DNA of 64,000 nucleotides from positions 2,790,001 through 2,854,000 of the forward strand of contig CAWDDH010000003.1 in NCBI GenBank assembly GCA_963801105.1, given 5' to 3'. The notes under the pieces are model-generated. The model was not told the origin of the DNA, did no database searches, and was given only the letters and a program-made list of their open reading frames with translations. Within the stretch, counting starts at the first letter, position 1, and each line of letters begins with the position of its first letter. This document shows, piece after piece, positions 26,500 to 35,400 of the stretch. The stretch is from JAENVU01 sp963801105 (GTDB lineage: Bacteria > Actinomycetota > Acidimicrobiia > IMCC26256 > JAENVU01). Both the position numbers and the translations under genes were made by a program.

Positions 26500-27237
26500 T
26501 CACTGCGGTTCCTGGATCGGGCCGTTGAAGCGCGTGTGGAGGTCTTCGTTCATCGTCTGTTGCAGCGCGAGGGCGCGAGCGACACACGACTGGGTGAGCT
26601 CCAGGTTGCCTACTGCGAGGAAGCAGCGCGAGGCCGTCAGGTAGCTGCGGTACATCGTCTGCAGCGAGCTGGACGGGCTCTCGGCGACGAAGAGGTACTG
26701 CTTGCCGGCCCGACGGAGGTCGTAGTCCGCGCTGTCGCGCCGGCCGAGTGCCGTCGCGGCGTCGGAGGCCATCCGGTACGCGACGGCCGCCCGCGGGTGG
26801 TCGTCCGCGTCGGCCGCCCGGTCGGCTTCGCGCTCGAAGAGCTGGAAGGCCTTGGCGTGATCGCCGCGGCGCATCGCCGCGTTGGCTTCGATCCAACTGC
26901 GTTGCGGGTCGTCGTCGCCGCGAGCCGCAGCAGCCTGGGCCCACCCCGCGTCGTCGCCGGCCGGCGGTGCCTCGGTCGACTTTCGGAGCAGCACAGGTGT
27001 CGCCGCGCCGGGGCCCGAGAGGCCGGGTGTCGCCGCGGCCGGCCTGGGTAGCGCGCCGGAGCGTGCGCGGGTACCGAGGAAGGCGTCGATGGCGGTTCGG
27101 AGCTCCCCCATGGCGGCCACGACGGGCCCGAGGCCCGCGTCGTCGGTCGGCGTGTCGTCGCGCGCCGAGGGCGCGTCGGGGGGTGCGCGATCGGCGTCCA
27201 GGCCGGCCTCGCCGCCACTGATCACCACACTGCCCAC
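26500..27237 (-). CDS. soluble TPR-like helical-repeat protein, first gene of Pel-like operon
   Basis: 245 residues. The first 110 are low-complexity, rich in Ala, Pro, Gly and Asp; the last 130 form paired helices of TPR/SEL1 type (for example A-A-M-R-R-G-D-H-A-K-A-F-Q-L-F-E-R-E-A and A-S-R-C-F-L-A-V-G-N-L-E-L). No signal peptide. The start GTG 27237 has GGAGGTGAG at ideal spacing. By position it could play the role of PelE, the TPR partner in Pel systems, but it lacks PelE's membrane helices, so it is a functional guess only. Confidence 0.65.
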   Translation of the reverse strand: MGSVVISGGEAGLDADRAPPDAPSARDDTPTDDAGLGPVVAAMGELRTAIDAFLGTRARSGALPRPAAATPGLSGPGAATPVLLRKSTEAPPAGDDAGWAQAAAARGDDDPQRSWIEANAAMRRGDHAKAFQLFEREADRAADADDHPRAAVAYRMASDAATALGRRDSADYDLRRAGKQYLFVAESPSSSLQTMYRSYLTASRCFLAVGNLELTQSCVARALALQQTMNEDLHTRFNGPIQEPQ

Positions 27238-27546
27238 GTGTCTCACCTCCGGGATCCTGCAAGAGGTATCGAGCGTTCCGGCTCCCGCATTGAGCGTCCT
27301 TTCCCCGGCGCAACCGCTTCGTGGCCGTTTGTGGCCGTTGACCGGCCCTCGAGCTGCCGGCGCCATCTCATGCGGGTCGGCTCTCCTGCGTGATTTGTCC
27401 CGGTTTCGAGGTACCCGATCGGGGCTAGCATCCGCCCGTTCGTCGCGTCCGGGTATGACCTCGGGGCTCAGACTCACCCGCTCGTGGGTGAGGGCGCGAG
27501 TACGTGCACTGCCGTACCGCCGCCCTGATCCGACGAAGGGAATCTC
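27238..27546. promoter_or_regulatory. divergent promoter region of the Pel-like operon and a DUF4386 gene
   Basis: 309 bp without a supported gene. It contains a direct repeat GTGGCCGTT twice at 10-bp spacing (27321-27339), a site-like arrangement facing the polysaccharide operon, and a perfect 7-bp inverted repeat CTCACCC-N6-GGGTGAG at 27473-27492 nearer the DUF4386 gene. Both could be regulator binding sites. Confidence 0.4.
27473..27492. promoter_or_regulatory. inverted repeat, possible operator
   Basis: CTCACCC-GCTCGT-GGGTGAG, perfect 7-bp arms, about 55 bp upstream of the GTG at 27547. Confidence 0.35.
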
Positions 27547-28260
27547 GTGAGTCCTCATCGAAGAAGCTCGCTCCTCGCGGGGCTGTTCTTCCTGGCCACG
27601 TTCGTGACATCCATCCCGGAGCTCGGCCTCTACCACTCGGTGCTCACCGACCACCGCTATCTCCTCGGCGGCGGCGCCGACGCCCAGGTGGCCCTCGGGG
27701 CCTTCCTCGAAGTGCTGCTCGCGATCACGGGAGTCGGCAGCGCAGTGGTGCTGTTCCCGATCCTGAAGCGGCAGAGCGAAGCAGCCTCGCTCGGCTACGT
27801 CGCGACGCGCATCGTCGAGTCGACCGTCATCGTCGTTGGTCTGATCAGCGTGCTGTCGATCGTCACCTTGCGCCAGGACATCGGCGGCGCGGGCGCCGCA
27901 CACACCACCTCGCTCCTCGTGACCGGTCGGTCCTTGGTCGCGATCCACGACTGGACCTTCCTGCTGGGTCCGGCGTTCTGCGCCGGCTTGGGCAACGGGA
28001 TCCTGCTCGGCTACCTGATGTACAAGTCCGGACTGATGCCACGAGGTCTCGCGATTCTGGGGATGGTCGGCGGCTGCCTGGCCTTCGGCACCGCGACCGC
28101 GGTGCTGTTCGGGGCCTACGACCAGACGTCGGCCGTTTCGAGTTTGCTCACGGTCCCCGAGATCGTCTGGGAGCTCTCGATCGGCATCTACCTGACGTTC
28201 AAGGGCTTCAAGCCCTCGCCCCTCCTCGCCGACACGAGCCCGAGCCTGCTCCCCTCCTGA
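27547..28260 (+). CDS. DUF4386 domain-containing membrane protein
   Basis: 237 residues, six predicted helices. R-R-S-S-L-L-A-G-L-F-F-L-A-T-F at the N-terminus and G-x-M-P-R-G-L-A-I-L-G-M-V-G-G near the end fit DUF4386 (function unknown, often next to regulators or transporters). GTG start with GAAGGGA upstream. Confidence 0.78.
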   Translation: MSPHRRSSLLAGLFFLATFVTSIPELGLYHSVLTDHRYLLGGGADAQVALGAFLEVLLAITGVGSAVVLFPILKRQSEAASLGYVATRIVESTVIVVGLISVLSIVTLRQDIGGAGAAHTTSLLVTGRSLVAIHDWTFLLGPAFCAGLGNGILLGYLMYKSGLMPRGLAILGMVGGCLAFGTATAVLFGAYDQTSAVSSLLTVPEIVWELSIGIYLTFKGFKPSPLLADTSPSLLPS

Positions 28261-28488
28261 TCTGCGCTCGCCGACGCCCGAAACCCCGCGGTGCGGACCG
28301 GGAGTCGGCATCGCGGCGGTCTGCTCAGGTCTCGATGGACTCGACGACCATGGACGAGGCGGCGGCGTGGTTGCGGTGATCCCTCCAGTGCCCGGGCAGA
28401 GGTGTCGATGCATCTCATCCAGGCGTTTCCGACTTCGCCGGGCTCTTCGAGGTCCGACTGCCGGCTCGACCAGCGGATCCGAGGACAC

Positions 28489-29043
28489 ATGACCCACACG
28501 ATCAAGCACGAAGCCGTCACCGACGACGAAGCGAGCACACGGTCGCGCTCCCCGGCGACTGCCGCGATGTGGGCGGGCTATGTCCTCGCCGGAATCGGCT
28601 TCCTGCTCGCCGGCACCCATGCCAACGCGTCGGACGCCCTGCAACCGGTGGCGCTCTGGTCGGTCGGGGCGCTCGGCATCGTCTCGTTCGTCCGACACGC
28701 GTTGCTGCATCGCAGCGACGCGGCCCGGATGGGTTGGGATCTCGGGCGGCGCAACAACTTCCAGATCGAGGTCGGCTTCGCGAATCTCGCGTGGGGTCTC
28801 GCCGCGATCGGAGCCGTGGCCTTCGACTGGGGAGTTCGTGCGGAGGCGGCCATCACGCTGGTCTTCGCGCTCTACCTGCTGCAGGCCTTCGTGCTCCACA
28901 TCATGTCGAGGTTCGATGGTCCGGAGAATCAGGACGGGAAGACGTCCTGGGTACCCACCATCGCCACGATCGCGCTCGTCGTCGCGTTGTCGTACTACGC
29001 GATCGCCGCGCTCAGCGATGTCGGCGCCCGCCCCTTCGCCTGA
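28489..29043 (+). CDS. DUF6790-like integral membrane protein
   Basis: 184 residues with four predicted helices. The segment R-x-N-N-F-Q-I-E-V-G-F-A-N-L-A in the second half is typical of a small family of uncharacterised membrane proteins (DUF6790-like). ATG 28489 is preferred to more distal starts because GAGGAC precedes it and the charged cytoplasmic N-terminus (T-I-K-H-E-A) is then of normal length. No function is known. Confidence 0.6.
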   Translation: MTHTIKHEAVTDDEASTRSRSPATAAMWAGYVLAGIGFLLAGTHANASDALQPVALWSVGALGIVSFVRHALLHRSDAARMGWDLGRRNNFQIEVGFANLAWGLAAIGAVAFDWGVRAEAAITLVFALYLLQAFVLHIMSRFDGPENQDGKTSWVPTIATIALVVALSYYAIAALSDVGARPFA

Positions 29044-29073
29044 CCGAACTCGCACCCGGGTGCCGCCGGCCGG

Positions 29074-30183
29074 TCACTTCATCGATGCGAGCTCAGCGGC
29101 GTCGACCACGGTGACGGTCGGCGGGATGTCCTCGACCGCCTGGTTGTACCGCAGCCCCCAGGTGCCATGGCGATGGTGGGCCGTGTCGATCCAGTTGCCC
29201 CAGCCCGGGTCGGCGTCGGCGACGACCAGGCGGGCCGAACCGTCCCCCTCGTACGTCGCGGTGTGCTTGTTCACCGTCACGGGCCGCCATTGGTAGTCGA
29301 GCGACTCCTCCCAGATGTTGTTGAGCTGGAAGTTCCAGTAGTACGCCTCGATCGCGGGCACCTCGATGACGATCGCCTCGCCGGGTTCCAACGTCCAATA
29401 GCCGTGCCGGAACAACTGGTTCGGGTCGCCCCACTGGCCCGCCCCGTCGTCGTCGGGCATGAAGTCGAGGGTGTTGGGTCGGGCCTTGAACATCTCGAGC
29501 CACCCGAGGAACAGCTCGGCGACACCCTGCACGTAGTAGCCGGCCATCGTGAGGCCCTTCCCGAGGTGGGCCGACGTCAACGGCCCCGGGTCGGGCGCCG
29601 GAGGGTTGAGGCAGTCGATGCGGAGCTGAGACGGGGTCTCGGACGTGCGGTCGAGATAGAAGTTGCGGATGATCAGGGTGCTCGTCTCCGGCCCCAGGCG
29701 AAGCCATCGCTGGCCGGGCTCCAGGATCTTCGGCTCGTTCGCACTGGCGATGATGTCGACGGTCCCGTCCGGGCTGGGATCGTTGTCCGTGACATGCCCC
29801 TGGGCGCCCGGCGTGGGGGCCCCCGCCGCATAGCCGCCGGAGTAGGCACCGACGCTCAGGAAGTTGACCGTGCCCCGGGGCCCGCGGATCCGATAGTCAT
29901 AGGCGGGATCCACCGGAACGTTCTGGTACAGCGCGTCGGGGTTGTCGCAGCCGATCTTGAGGTTGTGAGGGATGGGGAGGATCTGGGCGAACGGGGTGGC
30001 GGAGTTCTCGATGAAGTTCGCCAGACCGCCACGCGTGAGCCGGCTCAGATACCGGAACCCCTCCAGCCGGTCCAGATCGTCGTCGCTGCTGTCGAGGACG
30101 ATCTGTCCCATCGCCTTCAGTCGGTCGCAGAACTGCGCCCAGGCGTCGCCGTCGACCACCGCGTCATGCCGTTCATCGCTCAT
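29074..30183 (-). CDS. DUF1214 domain-containing protein
   Basis: 369 residues. The C-terminal 110 residues carry Y-W-N-F-Q-L-N-N-I-W-E-x-S-L-D-Y, V-T-V-N-K-H-T-A and D-P-G-x-x-N-W-x-D-T-A-x-H-x-x-G, the DUF1214 pattern. The central region is a beta-sandwich like the DUF1254/1214 pair. No signal peptide. Found widely in mycobacteria and relatives, role unknown. It converges with the membrane-protein gene to its left. Confidence 0.85.
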   Translation of the reverse strand: MSDERHDAVVDGDAWAQFCDRLKAMGQIVLDSSDDDLDRLEGFRYLSRLTRGGLANFIENSATPFAQILPIPHNLKIGCDNPDALYQNVPVDPAYDYRIRGPRGTVNFLSVGAYSGGYAAGAPTPGAQGHVTDNDPSPDGTVDIIASANEPKILEPGQRWLRLGPETSTLIIRNFYLDRTSETPSQLRIDCLNPPAPDPGPLTSAHLGKGLTMAGYYVQGVAELFLGWLEMFKARPNTLDFMPDDDGAGQWGDPNQLFRHGYWTLEPGEAIVIEVPAIEAYYWNFQLNNIWEESLDYQWRPVTVNKHTATYEGDGSARLVVADADPGWGNWIDTAHHRHGTWGLRYNQAVEDIPPTVTVVDAAELASMK

Positions 30184-30332
30184 CGTGGGTCAGGACCGTA
30201 CCAACGCATCGGCGGCGGTCGGTCGAGCGCCGCAGCGGACGCCTCGTCGCGCCGGCTCGCGGTTCCCAGTGGCACGCCCGAGCCGATGGCGCGCAGGGAC
30301 TTTGTGCCGTACCGACATCGAGTCGGCTCGCT

Positions 30333-30338
30333 CACACT
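30333..30338 (+). promoter_or_regulatory. putative -10 element of leaderless lipoprotein gene
   Basis: CACACT, 6 nt before the ATG at 30345; the same hexamer precedes the gene at 46684 by 7 nt. Confidence 0.35.
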
Positions 30339-30344
30339 GGGGAC

Positions 30345-31028
30345 ATGACATCAGCGAGGCGTTCGGTGGTCGTGGCTCTGGTCGTCGCGTGGGTCCTCAC
30401 CGGGTGTGGGAGCAGTTCGACGAGCACGCCTTCCACCTCGGGCCCGTCCTCGAGCGCAGCGCCGGCTGCACCGTCGACGGTGCAGCCGGCGACCGCCGTG
30501 TGGCCGTTCGCCTCCGACTCTCTTCGCTACTCCGATCCCGTGAAGGCCACCCGCGGGTTCGCGACGACGTACCTGGGCTTCGTCGACCCGGTGGTCGGCC
30601 GGTTCCGGCAGGGCGATCGCCGTTCGGGCGAGGTCGTCGTCAGGCCGACGGGCTCGGGCCCCGAAACCACCGTGACGGTGCGCAAGCTGGGCCCGGACGA
30701 CACCTGGTGGGTGCTGGCCGCCTCGGCGCCGAGTCTGCGACTCCAGTCACCGCCTGCGATGGCGTCCATCACTTCGCCGGTGACCCTGGCGGGCGAGAGC
30801 ACCGCGTTCGAAGGGACGGTCAGCGTCGAGATCCGCCAGGACGGCTCGCTCGCCCCGGTTGCCACGGACTTCGTCACCGGTGGCGCGAACGGTCGGATGG
30901 GCCCGTTCTCGAAGGCCATCGCCTTCAGCACACCGACCGCGACCGGCGGCAGCATCGTTCTGAAGACGTTCGGGACCGAGGACAGCGTCCTCTGGGAAGC
31001 GACCGTGGTCCGGGTGCAGTTCCGGTGA
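30345..31028 (+). CDS. lipoprotein with Gmad2-like immunoglobulin domain
   Basis: 227 residues. Signal peptide with lipobox L-T-G-C (Cys about 21), then a Ser/Thr/Pro-rich linker to about residue 48. The C-terminal 85 residues (P-P-A-M-A-S-I-T-S-P-V-T-L-A-G onward, with A-F-E-G-T-V and G-P-F) look like the Gmad2 Ig-like domain of secreted bacterial proteins. Anchored on the outer face of the membrane; function unknown. Confidence 0.75.
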   Translation: MTSARRSVVVALVVAWVLTGCGSSSTSTPSTSGPSSSAAPAAPSTVQPATAVWPFASDSLRYSDPVKATRGFATTYLGFVDPVVGRFRQGDRRSGEVVVRPTGSGPETTVTVRKLGPDDTWWVLAASAPSLRLQSPPAMASITSPVTLAGESTAFEGTVSVEIRQDGSLAPVATDFVTGGANGRMGPFSKAIAFSTPTATGGSIVLKTFGTEDSVLWEATVVRVQFR

Positions 31029-31175
31029 TCACGACCCACGATCCGTCCGCCGGCCCGCACTGACGCGGATGGGTCGCGTCGGCGTCACCGATCGCCAGTT
31101 AGGGACCAACGGATCTATCGCGTCCGAGGAGAGCTTCGTACCGTGAACTCGTCACCCACTCGAAGGAGCACGCCC

Positions 31176-31652
31176 ATGCCGAACCCGAGCAAGAACCCCG
31201 ACAGCATCGCTGATCTGCTCGACCGGCTCAGCAAGGTCACGGATCAGATCACGCAGGCCTCCGAGAAGCAGGCCCGCGAGGCTGAGCTCCAGTTGAAGCG
31301 GCTGCTCGACCACGGGGAGGCATCCACGCAGCGGCTCCTCAAGGCCGTCGACAAGGAGATCCAGGCCCAGATCGTGAGCCTGCGCCGCGAGATCCGGGAC
31401 GTCGAGCGACGCGTGCGCGAGATGCGACGAGCAGGTGTGGAGGCAGTGGCGTCGAGGCGGTCGCCCGCGAAGAAGGCCGCGGCCAAGAAGACGGCGAAGA
31501 AGAGGCCCGCGGCGAGGAAGCCGGTGAAGAAGGCCGCGAAGAAGCCGGCGAAGAAGACCGCGGCGAACAAGACGGTCGCTCGCAAGGTTGCGAAGAAGGC
31601 CCCGACCAAGAAGGCCGCGTCCAAGAGGGCGGCGAAGGCCACCGCCGGCTGA
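31176..31652 (+). CDS. histone H1-like Lys/Ala-rich DNA-binding protein
   Basis: 158 residues in two parts. Residues 1-90 form a long amphipathic coiled coil (D-L-L-D-R-L-S-K-V then repeated E-x-x-L-x-x-L heptads). The last 70 are almost only Lys, Ala, Pro, Arg and Thr in P-A-K-K-A-A-A-K-K-type repeats, like the tail of eukaryotic H1 and of actinobacterial nucleoid proteins. It probably oligomerises through the coil and coats DNA. ATG 31176 with GAAGGAG upstream is better than the GTG at 31143. Confidence 0.8.
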   Translation: MPNPSKNPDSIADLLDRLSKVTDQITQASEKQAREAELQLKRLLDHGEASTQRLLKAVDKEIQAQIVSLRREIRDVERRVREMRRAGVEAVASRRSPAKKAAAKKTAKKRPAARKPVKKAAKKPAKKTAANKTVARKVAKKAPTKKAASKRAAKATAG

Positions 31653-31667
31653 GGGCCACGCGCCGCC

Positions 31668-31692
31668 GTCCATCCGAGAGGAAGTGATGGAC
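31668..31692 (+). terminator. stem-loop after the H1-like gene
   Basis: GTCCATC and GATGGAC, a perfect 7-bp stem with an 11-nt loop, 16 bp after the stop codon. No U tract. Confidence 0.35.
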
Positions 31693-31814
31693 GCCGCGGC
31701 CGATCGGCGCGTCGGCGGCGCTCCGTAAGCCGTTCCGCCGGGGTCTCGGCTGGTCACGTCCGTCGAAGACGTCCGGTACGGTGGACAATCTCGATCGCGG
31801 AGCCGAGGTGGACC

Positions 31815-32339
31815 ATGACGACACGAAGCATGAGGTGCGCGTTGGCCGTCGTGGTGGCGTGCACCCTCGCCGCTGCCGGCTGCGGGGGCAGCAGCGATAC
31901 GAGCAATGGCTCGGGCGATGCGGAGCAGACCCGCGATACGCCCAGATCCAAGAGCGGTTCCGACTCCGGGACGAGTTCGAGCGGGTTCTTCGCGAACGCC
32001 GATTGCCGGCAGCTGGTACGGGCGTTCGATCAGGGCAACCTCGGCTCCTCGTTGGCCAATGGCGACGACCTCACCGAGGACTTCAAGAGGACCGCCGACT
32101 TCCTCGACCAGGCCAGTGACGACGCTCCCAGCGAGGTGGCCGACGACGTCCAGGTGCTGGCGGACGCGTACGCCGAGCTCGCCGACCGATCCGCGGGTGT
32201 CGACTGGAAGGGCATCCGGGACGGCAAGCCGGCCGCGGCCCTCGAAGCTGCTCAGCTCGGCCGGGTGTTCGCCGATCCCGACTTCGCCAAAGCGGCGCAG
32301 AACCTCTCGGCCTTCGTCGCCGAGAATTGTGCCGGCTGA
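31815..32339 (+). CDS. small secreted lipoprotein, unknown function
   Basis: 174 residues. Signal peptide with lipobox A-A-G-C (Cys 23), a Ser/Gly/Asp-rich linker to about 57, then a helical domain of about 115 residues with two Cys (A-D-C near its start and N-C-A-G at the end) likely forming a disulfide. A TACGGT hexamer at 31775-31780 could be its promoter. No family recognised. Confidence 0.65.
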   Translation: MTTRSMRCALAVVVACTLAAAGCGGSSDTSNGSGDAEQTRDTPRSKSGSDSGTSSSGFFANADCRQLVRAFDQGNLGSSLANGDDLTEDFKRTADFLDQASDDAPSEVADDVQVLADAYAELADRSAGVDWKGIRDGKPAAALEAAQLGRVFADPDFAKAAQNLSAFVAENCAG

Positions 32340-32494
32340 GCGCGGTCTCGACCACGCCGGCCACGCCGGCCAGGACGCCCGAAGCCCCGGGGCGGTGGTG
32401 GTGTCGCAGGGATGACCGGTGCGTTCGGGCAGGCGTTGGGAGGACTTCGAGCTGGTTCCCGGCGATACCTGAGCGGTGGACTCGGCAGCGTGGC

Positions 32495-35400
32495 TCAGCT
32501 CGAAAGCTTCTCGGATGCCCTGGCCGAGAACCACCCGTCGGCATGTCCACGACCACCGATGCGCCCGAAGATGTGGACGTTGGCAGTGACCCGGACGCTC
32601 GCGCCCTGCGGAATCGGCGAGGCGAGCACGCAATTCGAGAATCGGACCGTGGTGGTCTCGGAGACCAGGAACGCCGGTGCAGGATCGAGGACGCAGGTGT
32701 CTTCGACGAGGGTGACCGCGGTCCACCTCTTGCCGTTGCGGTACTCGACGAGGATCTCCACAGCATCGACCTGGCTCGGAGCAGGACCGTCGTTCGCGAT
32801 CTTGACGGAGCCGGCGACCGAGGCTTCCTCCAGGTCGAGGCGCTCGAACTCGACGGAGACGCCGCGGTTGGATGTCGCACTGACCAGGATCGTCACGGCG
32901 ATCGTGTCGAGCGTCCCCGTGTCATCGCCGATCGTGTACTCGAAGGTGTCGACTCCGGCGAAGCCCTTGGCCGGTTGGTAGGTGAAGGAACCGTCGGCGC
33001 CCACGGCCACTTCCCCACCGAACTGGCTGGTCGCGTCGTGCGACGTGACCACGACCGGCCCGTTCGCTTCCGGCGGGTCGTTGGTGAGCACGCCCGGGGC
33101 ATCCACCGATAGCAGGACGTCCTGCGTCCCGTCGTACGAATCGGCCATGCCCGATGGGGTGACAGTGACCGCCACGACGGCCTTCACGATGGCGCCGTCG
33201 GTGCTCACGCCCGCGAGCTCGATGTGGTGGTCACCCACGACGGCCTCTGGAGGGATCGTGACCTCGAGCTCGACGTTGCCGTCGGCGTCGGCAACGGTCT
33301 CGCCGAGTGCGATCGGCTCGCTGAACAGGGTGGCGACGACTCGGCTCCGCGGCGCCAGTCCACCCATACGGAGCAACGTGGTCGACCTGACGGGGATGAC
33401 CGAGCGGCTCGGAGCCACAGGAGCCACCGACACCGCGACCTCGAACGACATCGACGCGGAGTAGTTGAAGGCGTTGTCGCGAGCTTGGCAGCTCACGGTG
33501 GTCGTCTGCCCGACTTCGAACGGCGAGCCGGAACCCGGGGTGCAGCTGACCACCGGGGACGGGTCGACGTCGTCGCTCGCGACCACGGTGTAGGTCACCG
33601 GGACGGAAGAGCCCACCGGCTCAGTCGTGAGCACTGTCATGTTCGCGTGTTGCTGCACCGTCGGCGGCGTGGAGTCCGTCCGCCGCCCATCGTTGTCGAT
33701 GATCGTCAGCGGCCCCAGATCAACGGCAGTATCGACGAACGCGAGCGTGGTCATGTCGAAGGGGCTCGCACGCAGCGGGAGCTCCTCGTCACTTTCGCTC
33801 AGCAGATCATCGATGATGTTCATGCCGAAACGCTGTTCGGTCTGGCCTGCCTCGAACACGACGTTGGGTGACGTGCCCGTAGCCTCGGCGTCCGAGAGGG
33901 CGAAGACGTCCACCGAGAAGGACGTGCGCTCGGGCAGCGGCATGGACAGGCGCGCGGTCATGTCCACCGAGCCCGACGCCTCGTTCACGGTGAGCGGATC
34001 GACGCTCACCACCGCGCTCGGGGCATCGTCGAGATCCCACACGACGAGCTCGGCGATGTCATCGGCCACCGTCACCCGGCCTGCGTCGGCAGCATCGACC
34101 GCCGCCCGGAGCGACACGAACTCGTCGCCCTCGCTCAGGCCGTCGGTGACGCTGACGATGGGCACGGCGACCGACGTCGCTCCGGCAGGGATCGTGACCA
34201 TACCGGGGAATATCGACGGATCGACGATGTCGGTGCCGGGCTCGAACGGGTCCGCCGACACCGTCGCCGTGCCGCCGATCGCCTCCACCGCGACGGACAG
34301 GTCCGTCGTGAGCGGCGCAGACAAGGACAGCGTCGGCCAGCCGACCTCGGCCGAATACGGTACGCCCTCGGCGACGGCGCCGTCATGGAAGTCCAGCGAC
34401 ACGGTTCCGTCCGCGTCCTCCAGCGTCAACTGCGCGACAGTGTCGAGCGGGATGACCAGACTCAGGTCGATCTCGTCGAGGGCGAGGTCGAGGTACTCGT
34501 CGCCCTCGACGAGATCGTCCGCGAAGACGGTCAACTCCAACCGAACCGCGGTCGTCCCCGCCGGGATCAGGACCAGACCTGGCGCAACCGCAGGATCGAC
34601 CAGGTCCTCGCCGGCCGAGAACACGAGATCGGGGCTGACGGTCGCGGTGCCCGCAGTGGCCACGATGCGCACCGACGTGTCCTGCAGGAGCGGCGCCGAG
34701 AGCACGATCTCGGGCCACATGGTGCTCGGATCACCCGGCGTTGCGGCCTCGCCGACCGTTCCATCCAGGAAGCTCATCGTCGGCATGGGATCGTCGTCCG
34801 CGATCGTGTAGGTGCCGACCGGATCGACGATCCTGAGATAGGAGGCAGAGGCAGGATCGGCGTACGAAACCGCGAACTCGACGGTCTCGTCAGGCTCCCT
34901 GATGGCGTCGTCGACCACGTCGATCGACACGCTGGCGTTCAGGCTTCCGGCGGGGACGTGAATCGTCGTGCCCGGAGGCAGGATGAAGTCCTCTCCCGCG
35001 ATGGCGGTCCCGCCGCTGGCGGCGAGGACGAGGTCCACGTCTCGTTGCGCCGGTTGGTCGAGATCGACCCGCACCACCAGCACCCCCGCGTCACCCTCGC
35101 CCGTGGCGCCGTCCGCGACAAACAGATCCGCCGGGATGTTGAGCACGACGTCACCGTTGACGACGTCGTAGATGACCTCGATGCGCTTCCCATCGGAGAG
35201 GTCGGCGCCGACGACGGCATCGAACTCCCCCGCGATGTCGGCAGCGTCGATCACCGTGAGCGGGGCGATGAACGACGCAGAGGAGTCGAGGACGTCCAAT
35301 GCCAACGTGCCGGCGAGGTGTGCCGTACCACCCGGGAGGAGGATCTGGCCCGTGTCCAGGGTCGACGAACCATAGATCGCGACCGCGAGCTCGCCGGAGG

